A DNA stretch of 64,000 bases from Sordariomycetes sp. S80-01Y (taxonomy: Eukaryota > Ascomycota > Sordariomycetes): positions 1,612,001 through 1,676,000 of the forward strand of contig JAXQJY010000028.1 of NCBI GenBank assembly GCA_037042185.1, written 5' to 3'. The notes beneath the pieces are model-generated. The model was not told where the DNA came from. It saw only the letters and a program-made list of their open reading frames with translations, and did no database searches. Within the stretch, counting starts at the first letter, position 1, and every line of letters begins with the position of its first letter. Positions 55,157 through 64,000 of this stretch are shown here, piece after piece. A program made the position numbers and the translations under genes.

Positions 55157-57500
55157 TGATCGTCGGCGTTTCTGATGGGTTTTGGGTACGAGAGATGCGC
55201 GCGACGATGGCTCAGGGTCGCGAATACAAATCGAAGTCGTTGAGTCGGGGTTTGCGACCGGACAGGCGTGGTCGCATCTGCAAGCGGCAGCACGCTGTCA
55301 AAATTCCGTAGGCACCAGTCGGGCGCTGGCGATATCGAGGAGTCGTGTTAAGTGTCGCGTCGAGTCGGAATGGCGTTGAGTTGACGATAGGTCGAGATGG
55401 TGGCGGAGGAGAGTTGATGAGTCTTGGTCGATGGAGCGATTGACGAGGCAGATGCTTGCGGCTTTTCTTAGCGGGCACTGGACTGAGGTGGACTGGCAGG
55501 GCCTTCACTGGCAGTGCTCCAGTGTGCAGGACAGTGGAGGTGGAGGGGCAGTCGCGGGTGGGTCAAGAGTGCACAGTGCAGCACCGTGCCGCCGACTCAG
55601 GAGACACTTGATTCCAGACCACATCACACATACGCAGTACGCAGACGCTGACGCTGACGCTGATGCCGACCCCACTTCGGAGTTGTCACGGTAAGTGGCC
55701 GTCTGAAGCTCGGGAGACGACGGCTATTGAATTTTAATCTGGTGGGCTCAGGGCTTTTCGACACACTCGTCTCCCGGAGCCCAGCGTTGGAGCACACGGC
55801 AGGCGAGAGAGGGGAGAGTTCTCGTCTTGGAGTCTCTGCTGCAATCGTCAATTGAGGTGCATTGGTCAGCAACATGTGCGTCCGTGACAGCTGCAACGGG
55901 ATTCAGGGTCCCTTCACAGGGGATTGAGTGAATGAAGGCCGCAGCCCCTCGTCGTGACGACCGGACCGCACACTGGCCGTGGCACATCCACCCGCCCCAC
56001 CGCCCTTCTCACACTGTGCTCCCTACGCCCTGTGCAAAATCAAATAGCCTCCGTCTATGACGCTCCGAGGGCTGCTTTTTTCTGCTTTTGCTCCGGTCGC
56101 TGCCAGATCGACTCGATCGCGAGTCAAACAGGAGCCGCTGCTCCTTGGACGATGACTTCTTCAATGGTCGCTACCATCTGGCAATGTCCCCTCGAATAGC
56201 TCATTACCGACCTCGCAGGCAAGCGCGCCACGAACAGGTGGGAGGAGTGGGACTCTCGCGATGTCGTGATTTATAAGACACCCGCATCCAGAAAAGCCGG
56301 ACGGCCAGCAGTCAGCCCTGGCTGGAATGTGAAAGCGTTCGAACCACGATATTGGTCACCCACCATCTCCAGCCAATCCGGTCGCGGCGTTCCATCGCGC
56401 CCTTCAACCGGGACGCTGACGGGTGCTGTTAAGGTTCCCGGCAGCAGATCACCCAAACCAGACAGCGCACGGCCTCGACCCCTAACAACAGCTGCTTTCC
56501 GCCCTCGCGACCCGCCGACTCGCGCCGCCGTTGATCCGAGTTGGTGAGGCCGAGTTTGTAAGCATCATCCTCTTGCAGAAGGGACCTGCAGGCGGTTCGT
56601 GTGAAGGAGCTGTGTCTCCGCTGCTGGTGCCCTGCAAACTCCGCCCGATGGTGGGCTTCGCCCAGGCTAGATCGGACATGGAGGCTGCTGATGCGACAGT
56701 TCGATGATGTCGACGTGTCGTTGATCTGACGGTTGTCCAAAACCTCAACATAACGGGTCCTGATCGAGGATGTTAATCCCGCGGACCTTTGGACCCGGGA
56801 TTCGAATGAAGTCAGCCACACAAGCCAGACAGACCCCTCGCAACACAGTTCTTCACCGAACACCTGGGCTGAATCTTGTAGACTTCCCCGAAGGAACCTA
56901 GTTGCCTGCTTCAAATGTGAACCCGAGTATAGGTGTCTCTCCATAACTACCCATTCTAGCAACTGCGGCATAGCGCTGGACAGCAGTGACGTGAGGACTG
57001 CTGATCTTCTACAGTTGCAAGGGCTCTTAATGCCACTAGAGCTCGCGTAGGTTTTCAAAGCGCAGCAACACGCAAGTATGATGTAGAATCTGCTCAGAGT
57101 TCCGCAGTGGCCGAAAGGACAGAGCATCGGAAGCGTTCTGACGGCCTCGCATCCAGCATTGATTACCCGCCTTCTCCGGTGACAGCCGTGGGCTCGATGA
57201 CAATGCACGTGTTTCCTTGGGGGACTGGGGTAGTCGCCTGCTCACATGATTTGGGCGTCTGCCCATGGCAATGGCCTCAATCCCCACGTGACACCCCGGA
57301 CCACACTCATCATAGATACCTACCTACCTCACGTAATAGCCTATTTCTATCCCCTCAAACCCTACAACCACCTGAGCCTTTGATTCATCCGAGGATTCCA
57401 TACAGAGGTTAACATTGATGTCGCTCATGCCTTACCAAGCACCTGCGACCCGCCAGTGGCGCTCTATGGGGCCTTTGTGCTCCCTCCCCGCTCATCAACT
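55157..57500. other. Large upstream region of the bZIP gene
   Basis: 2.3 kb. Probably leader and promoter of the bZIP gene in its first part. A 259-codon minus-strand frame at 56429-57208 has no known motif and odd composition (Arg/Ser/Cys-rich), so I do not call it. No transposon remnant seen. Confidence 0.45.
55644..55670. repeat. Short GACGCT microsatellite
   Basis: Three perfect and one or two imperfect copies of the hexamer gacgct in non-coding DNA upstream of the bZIP gene. Confidence 0.6.
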
Positions 57501-57584
57501 GGGGTCATGGTTTAGTGGTATAATGTTCCCTTAGCATTGCAACAAATGTGGGAGAGGTCGCGAGTTCGATTCTTGCTGACTCCA
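57501..57584 (+). tRNA. tRNA-Ala (anticodon AGC) with a 12-nt intron
   Basis: An 84-nt gene. Acceptor GGGGTCA pairs with TGACTCC and contains the G3-T70 wobble pair that marks alanine tRNAs; discriminator A. The anticodon stem TTCCC/GGGAG encloses TTAGCA, a 12-nt insert and one base, so anticodon AGC with an intron at the canonical position after base 37. The T arm is GCGAG-TTCGATT-CTTGC. A T5 run follows at 57589-57593. The D stem is weak (GTTT/TAAT), the only doubtful part. Confidence 0.85.
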
Positions 57585-57588
57585 TAAC

Positions 57589-57593
57589 TTTTT
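57589..57593 (+). terminator. Pol III T-run after tRNA-Ala
   Basis: Five T a few bases after the tRNA 3' end. Confidence 0.6.
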
Positions 57594-59786
57594 GCCTTCA
57601 TAGCAGACTATTGCTCTTGTTTTTTCGTCCTTCCTAGGGCTATGTGGGATTTGCATTTTTGCTTATGCGGTCCCTCCTTCACAGTGAACAAGGGGGCTGC
57701 AACCGTCCCCAATCTCTAGACGTCCCGGTCACTGGTGTCTGTCGTGCGATTCTTTCCCTCCTTAAGACATCGAGAAGTGTGTTTTAACCCCTGAAAGCCG
57801 TTCTTGAGCCGTCGTTGCTTGGACGATTCAATAGGAAAAGAATGCTTTCAGGGTGTCCGTGCGACCGCCTGGGAAGACACTCCGCTAATTCATATCATCA
57901 CCATCAACCAACTGAGGAATGACTTGGGGGCACATAATCCAAAGACTGTTGTAGGACGGGGTCAATATTTGTGCTATCTTTTTGAATCACTCCCCGATTG
58001 GTTGAGTGACAGCTGCGCAGGCTCGAGTCAATGTTGTGGCAAAGCATCCTCTATCTCCATGGATTGCGGTCAACAAATACTCCCACGCCAAGATTCAGGG
58101 TCGATCCCTCTCAGTGCGAGAAATTGTCTTCTGGATGAACTGCGCACAGATAGGCTGCAGGGAAGTCAACGCTCAAAACGTCTTTGGCCTTGCTCGAGGA
58201 TGCTTGCTGGTCCACGGAAGTGACTGGACCCAAGCTATTTGAGATTCATTGAATACATATAACTCCCATACACTGGGCCCGATGAGACATGCATACAGTA
58301 GCTTTCAGCAAACTATCTTACACCCGGATTGGCGCCCTGGATATGCACCTCGACGTGCCTGGCATTGAGCCTTCAGCACTGACTAACAGGTTTCCTATTC
58401 CGGCAATCCGTTCACGGCCCCACCTACCCCGGCGCCGACCGTGTTGGACGTCCCGTGTCCGGATCCGACGAGGCGAAAGACAGCAACTCCAGTCCTTCGG
58501 AATTGACACAAGGTAGACTAAGAGAAATCGAGCTCTCTTAGACTAAGTAGATTCATATGCATATACCTACTTGAGGTCGGTGTTCGTTATTTTCTACCTG
58601 TGAGGCGTTGTTGTTACCATTGTCCACCGCCAAGACGAGGCCCGTGACCGCTTTTGCTGCACGACGTGTAAGTGCTGTGGCACAAGTTTTCCAACCTAAC
58701 CCACGTTTCCAGGGCCCTGCAATCAAACGGGGTTATCCTCCTGGAAAAGTGCCGTGGACTTTGCTTGTCTTGCCACGAATCCAGTGACCAATTCCAGGCC
58801 GGAGCATACAAGCTGCAGGCCTTCGGTCCGAAGGGCTGCATTACGGCGCAGCTAACCGATGCCTAGAATCAGCTTCGGCTTCTGAGGTGAAGGTAAGCAC
58901 TTAGCCCTTCAGATCTGTAGCTGTTTGCCTACGGACATTGTGTGCTATGCGAGAGAACCGCGAGACGAGATTCGAGGGCCGAAGCGTAAGAGCCAGGACT
59001 GACCAATCCTCACGACACCGAAAAGCTAGACCAGTGCGCAAATTCACATACCCATTCTCAACTAATCTCCTTCTCGTATTTGGGGCTTGGTAGGTGCCCG
59101 TCTTCTCTCATGGGTTGTGCGCCAGGTACAGAGTGTATCGGCGATGACATTGAGGGCAAGCAAGCTTAAGTCGTCCGGTGGCGTGCCCACTCCCTTTCCT
59201 TCATCCATGGATTCTAAGAAAAGATCTACCGGCTACTCTGCTCTTTTCATCCCCTCAAACCCCTCATCATGTGCCGTCCGGAGGCCCAAGATCCATTGGA
59301 TCGGCTTACAAAGGTGGGTAGCACAACGATTTGGGTGGCTAACACGACATGCACCGTAGCGCGCTCCCCAAATGAAGCGAATGATACAGGTATGTCTGCT
59401 GTCAGGTCTTCAAGCCCCTTTGGCTGAGACTTGAGTCGAGAATGCAACATTGCATCCTCATGTCAATGAGGGGGGGGAGATGGCATTACGCGCAATGGTG
59501 CTAACCGCCCGGGGAGAGTGTGGGTTCTAGGTTTCCGTGATCTATCATATGTACGTGTATTGCTCGGCGGCTATGCATTGGGATGCCTTCCGACCCTCCA
59601 TCCTTTATCCATTCTTTGTATACATCTATTGAGCCGTTCTGTGTAATGATTTGATAATTTACAGGTGAGGTAGCCTCTAGCACGAAGCAGAATGGCGACA
59701 CTATGGTGCCTAGTTCGGAAGCGAACTAGCAGCTTGAGTACGTTCGGTAACAGAGGCCTTAGACTGCCCTGGATAGCCGAACTAGG
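57594..59786. other. Gene-poor region, 2.2 kb
   Basis: No gene can be supported. One 78-codon frame at 58006-58242 (VVAKHPLSPWIAVNKYSHAK, LSVREIVFWMNCAQIGCREV) looks more protein-like than its surroundings and could be a remnant, but I cannot identify it or find exons that extend it. No tRNA or repeats seen. Confidence 0.4.
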
Positions 59787-61293
59787 CTATTTTCTGCCCG
59801 ATCCCCCCGTCATATCACCATCGCCAGCAACCTTCAGCCCATCCTCCTGATCCTGTTCCTCGAGGTCGTGAAACTGTACTAGACTCCTGCTATCGTCCTC
59901 AGTCGGCCCTTCGCTCCATCTGCTGCCAGGCCTCCTGTCATCGCTACTTCTCTCTCCTTCCGCGCTACCCCTCATGTGGCCCTGGATAACACAGACTTCA
60001 CTCTTATCCATATCGCCAGCGACACCGCCGCCCGGTCGCGTCGTGGCCAGCGTGATATCCTCCAGCATGTACGGCGACCTTGGCATCATCCTCCGCGGAG
60101 AGTGAACTGATAGCTGGTTCTGGTCGAAGGCCTGATCGCGGGACCGCTTGTCGGAGTCTCCGGTGGATTCGAAACCGCGGATGCGCATTGCGCGAAGGAG
60201 AGGCCGGATGGTGGCCAAGCTGGAGGCGATGATTGCGAGCCCGGGCTCGACGATCGTCCAGACCATGGAGTCGGTACCGTCGTCTGGCATTGTTAGCTGC
60301 GTTTGAACCGAGAGGGCGAGGAGGCGTTACACAGGACGTCTTCCAGGTTGGCCATGCCAGGAAGATACCGAATCCGTACCAGAGTCGCGACACTTGCGCT
60401 GTGAAACGTGTCAGCGGTAGTCCACGCAGCTTTTCAAGACATTTCAATCGTACAATACACCAAGGCTGAGGATGAGGATGACAGTCAATTTAGCCTGCAT
60501 GGTCATCCTGACCTTCCAAAGCATGGGAATCGGCAGCAATGCCTGTCTCGAGTCAGCATGCCGCAACCGTAGGATGTACGCCCAGAGTATTCCGTGAGTC
60601 CCGAATGCAACGTACGTATAAGAAGTCCGAAAGAATGGTCATGGCGGAAAGAGCGTACGCTGCCGAGACAAATGCTCCGGGTTCCACGCAGCGGCCATGC
60701 TCGATGCGCCAGTCCCACTGCTTGTCAATGGGGTCGCATTGAAAGAGGTTCCAGAAGAAGATAACGGTGCTCCATATGAAAACGACGACGAGCGAGATAC
60801 GGAGGATCCAGATGTAGGCACTTTGGGAGGCGATGCGGAGGAGGAAGATGCCGATGGAGAGTTTGATGAACATCATGACGATGATGTAGGTTCCTACGGC
60901 AAGGGCTTGCCACTGGATGCCTTAGCAAGCAATTCGCAGGTCTCAGGGTGTAAATCATACCTTGAGTGCTCTCACGAGCTGGTCCTGATCCTTAATGGCC
61001 GCATTATGACGGCCTATGCCTTGATCGATGCCTGTGAAGAGGAAACCTGCGTAGAGAGTGAAAGTCGCCTAGTTCTCGTAAGTCACCCGTCCAAGTCTGA
61101 CGGCAGCGAAGTCAGGACTGACCAGTCCAACGAGCATGATCCAATCGTCCAGCTGAAAGGCCTTTATGAGGAAGGCTCTCGTATACGTCCGCAAGGCCAC
61201 GCATGTATAAGAGAGGGCGAGAAAGACAACAGCCGTAATGACCAGCTTGTGGCTGTTGTTTTGAGAAAGATCGATGCCGTCGGGGTAAGCCAT
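59787..61293 (-). CDS. Seven-TM PTH11/SAT4-like integral membrane protein
   Basis: Six exons on the minus strand: 61293-61123, 61068-60961, 60912-60616, 60542-60454, 60398-60331 and 60283-59787, about 409 residues. Joined, it gives seven hydrophobic segments: LVITAVVFLALSYTCVALR, ATFTLYAGFLFTGIDQG, LAVGTYIIVMMFIKLSIGIF, ILRISLVVVFIWSTVIFFW, ALSAMTILSDFLYALLPIP, KLTVILILSLGVFASVATL and VWTIVEPGLAIIASSLATI. The motifs FQLDDWIM, YVMMFIK-like, CDPIDKQWD and TIVEPGLAI are those of the fungal rhodopsin-like SAT4 domain; no extracellular CFEM domain is present. The cytosolic tail (~130 residues) is Ser/Arg/Asp-rich. Some family members (Pth11) sense surfaces or host cues; ligand unknown. Confidence 0.87.
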
Positions 61294-63188
61294 GGCACTT
61301 CAAATCGTATGCAAAAGAAGAGGCGCACATCAGAGTAAGAGAAGATCAAATCTCGAAGGAAAACACATGCGGGGTGAGAAGCGGTGTGTATACAAGTACC
61401 CAGCAGGCTGACATCTGAATGACAGACAGGATGCAGTGAGGTAACTCAAGGTCATATGGAACAATCCAGGATCCCACGGGTACCTTCATTACGAACCACA
61501 CTTTGTGTAGCCAAGTTCCACCTCGGACGCCCATCAACCACAGCTTGGGGAAGATGGCCACCCGGTGGCTTGTCTCTCCGCCATGTGTTTGGGCCGAGAC
61601 TGGATGGTTTGGCATGCGCAAACAACGTCCAGTCATCTGTGCGCCAATAATTCTTTCAACGCAGCGTTTTATCAGGAGCAGCGTGGGAGCAACGTTGGTG
61701 GCCCAGGGTCACTCCAGCCGGGCGGTATCTCGACGTGTAAGATGCGGGCAAGCATGCTCACAAAGTCGGTGATGCATACAGCCAGTAGCCTACAGGATGG
61801 AAGCTTATGCCATACAGATTGTGCCAATATTCATTGGTGCAATGCCGGCACATTGAATGTCTTCCGGGCAACACGCCATGATAGCGGAGATTCTTGAGTA
61901 GAAACTCAAGGTCGGGAGGGTTACAGTGTGCATGAGCAGCACCTCAGCGAAGCCAATTGTCTCAGCTGAAATGCCACCCGGCCAGGTGCATTGCTCGGAC
62001 TTCGGAGCCGACCTCCTTGTCGTACTCATCGCAGATGCGGTGGATGTGGCTGCATCGACATCTGGCTTGTCATCTCATTGCCGTCTTTGAACTCATACCG
62101 TAGTAAGGATCTCCGTCCTGTTACACCTCCTGAACGACGCCTCGCTAAGGATATCAGGAGGAATCCAAGGCGTGTTAAGGCTATAAAGATGCACCGGTGC
62201 TCAAGCGGTCATTGCGCCGACCGCTCTGGCCTCCCATGCCGGTTGGCACCGCGCGCACGTCGACGGTTCCGCGCCTAAGATGCAGCAGTATCCCAACGAG
62301 GTCGGAGAAAGAAGGAATCATCTGACGCGCCAGAATTAGCCCAGGTGCCAGAAACAACAGCCGATACGCGAGGACCCTTGCACAGCAGCTCCCGACCACG
62401 GATTCGAGGAGGCCGAATGCGCGTAGCCGCGTGCCAGCAGCGTCCAGGATAGGACCAGACCTCGAGCGCGAGGACTCAATGCGTGGACCCGTCAGTAAGC
62501 GGTCTCTGGGCGGCCACGGCCAACAGCGCCAGACAATGCGCAGGGTCGGTGCATTGTCGCACAGCTCAGGCCACAGCAGCGAGCTGGACTAATGACAGAC
62601 GCAGGCACCGGATGTGTTGATCGTGATTCGTCGGGGTGACGAGACTAACGGCAGCGCGCGTCTTGGCCAACGGCGTCGGGACACTAAAGGTCTTCAGCGA
62701 AAATGCTGCATTGCCATTCCAACGGCAGATGGAACCGTCGGCAGCATTCACGTCTGTCTGGGCGATAATGAGGGATGGATGGACGGAGGTCAACGAGCCG
62801 TCTCTGGAGAAGTGGAACCTGCGAATAGCGTAGCGCGTTAGTGGTTGGCGTGAGAAAGCGCTGACGTCCTTAACAACAGTTGCAATGGTCGAGAATCGGC
62901 TCGACGGGGCAATCTGTCGCTTCTCACCCGTCCATCCGTCTGTTAGGACCCGCGCCGAACCTCCACGGGCTGCTTAACAGGGACTCTTTCACCTCCGCCC
63001 CGCTCCAAGTTGATATCAGACGAGCCGTCGTTACAGTCTTTCAGGCTCAGCGTCAGCGTTTGCTTCCACGTCCAGCTCCCTCCTGACTCAACCTGTGTCA
63101 TCGCTGTGTCTCTTCATCAATCATCTACGCACTGTACCATCTCGACGGCCTCACGCTGTCTCACACGATCTGCACCGCACAGACCGAG
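61294..63188. other. Divergent intergenic region, 1.9 kb
   Basis: Between the membrane-protein gene and the kynurenine formamidase gene. Only short frames without motifs; C/T-rich near 62990-63130, probably the leader of the formamidase gene. Confidence 0.45.
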
Positions 63189-64000
63189 ATGCGGGTCGAT
63201 CTCACGGCAGCCAATATGGACGAGCCCATCTTGGACTACACGTGTCGCGCGTACGGCGATCATGAGCTTCAAAAGGTGGGCGTCTGGCGCTTTTCAAAGC
63301 AATCGGAACAGCCCAAGAGCGGCCCCTGGGTTGTGTGAGTCGATCTTTGCTGCAGAACTGACAAGCCACCTCTGACTCGAGACAGCTTCATACACGGAGG
63401 CGCGTGGCGCGACCCCAAAATCACTCATCTCACCTTCATCCCCACGATTAACCACCTCATCAACTCTGGGCGCATCTCGCCAGATTCTGTTGCTGGCTTT
63501 GCTAGTATCGACTACCGCCTGTCCGCCCACCCCGATCATCCGCAGGATCCGGCCAACACCCCAGCAGCTTCCCTGCGGGATGCTCGACACCCAGACCACA
63601 TCAGAGATGTGCAGTCAGCACTTGGGTTCCTGAAAAAGGAGTACGGCATGGGCGAGGAGTACGTTCTCATCGGGCACTCGGCCGGCGCGACGCTGGCATT
63701 CCAACTCTTCATGGACCCTGCGCTGGATCCAAACATCCCTCTCCCCTCGGGCATCATCGGCGTGTCAGGCATCTACGACCTCGTGGCGCTCGACGATCGC
63801 CATGGTGGAAACTACGCCGGATTCATCACCTCGGCCTTCGGAAGCGATAAGAAGGCCTGGAACGCAGCGTCGCCCGTCAACTACAGCAACTTCAAGAGGG
63901 ACTGGCCGGCATCACGTGTCACCCTCCTCGCCTGGTCTCACCAGGATACGCTGATCGATGAGCCTGAAATTGATGCCATGGCTGCCAAGTTGATTAAGGA
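63189..64000 (+). CDS. BNA7: Kynurenine formamidase (BNA7-type), partial at right edge
   Basis: Two exons seen, 63189-63334 and 63386 onward; the frame is open at the window end, so the C-terminus is missing. An alpha/beta hydrolase with the family signature FIHGGAWRDP (oxyanion hole, split by the intron), ASIDYRLSAHPDHPQDPANT, a nucleophile elbow VLIGHSAGATLAF with the catalytic serine, and GVSGIYDLVALDDRHG. It removes formate from N-formylkynurenine in tryptophan breakdown and NAD synthesis, in the cytosol. The start could instead be the in-frame ATG at 63216 (MDEPILDYTCRAYGDHELQK), which fits the usual family start better. The catalytic histidine would lie beyond the window. Confidence 0.88.

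Noticed and set aside
56429-57208. A 259-codon minus-strand frame upstream of the tRNA-Ala
   Set aside because: Long, but Cys/Arg/Ser-rich with no recognisable domain, no plausible promoter context and no splice continuation. It could be revisited if transcripts map here.
58006-58242. A small gene of 78 codons
   Set aside because: Composition is protein-like, but there is no homologue I recognise, no confirmed start context and no neighbouring exon; mentioned only in the gap entry.

Overview
The window is nuclear DNA of a filamentous ascomycete (Pezizomycotina, most probably a Sordariomycete; genus not decidable by eye). Reasons: short introns of about 45-130 bp with GTRNGT donors, CTRAC-like branch sites and YAG acceptors; a het-c homologue with its C-terminal GYGAPPP repeats; a CYS-3/MetR-type bZIP factor; dispersed single 5S rRNA genes; and STAND/NLR-type genes. 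All multi-exon models below were joined by hand from splice signals and reading frame.

Left part (1-21.9 kb), mainly housekeeping: a BTB-like gene running off the left edge, a PP2C phosphatase, het-c, a cytochrome-b5 fatty-acid 2-hydroxylase, an RBM39/Rsd1-type splicing factor, a coiled-coil protein of unknown function behind a long leader, a von Willebrand A protein, a PLP aminotransferase and a small cupin.

Middle part (21.9-47.2 kb), accessory: two diverged copies of a roughly 660-bp repeat, each ending exactly at the 5' end of a 5S rRNA sequence, flank a secreted berberine-bridge-type FAD oxidase and a broken gene. Then come a NACHT-type NLR, a flavin monooxygenase, a gene fusing a STAND-type N-terminal domain to a degenerate nucleoside-phosphorylase domain, a Cys-motif/coiled-coil protein, a gene-poor stretch with a partial tRNA copy and a small TA-flanked inverted-repeat element, a seven-exon CorA-like membrane protein, a tRNA-Thr and a HeLo-like protein. 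The density of allorecognition or innate-immunity type domains within 20 kb is the main biological signal.

Right part (47.8-64 kb), mainly housekeeping: a secreted LVIVD-repeat protein, a secreted FMN-dependent alpha-hydroxy-acid oxidoreductase, a small mitochondrial-type protein, the bZIP sulphur regulator with an unusually long intron, an intron-containing tRNA-Ala, a seven-TM PTH11/SAT4-like protein and a kynurenine formamidase (BNA7-type) running off the right edge.
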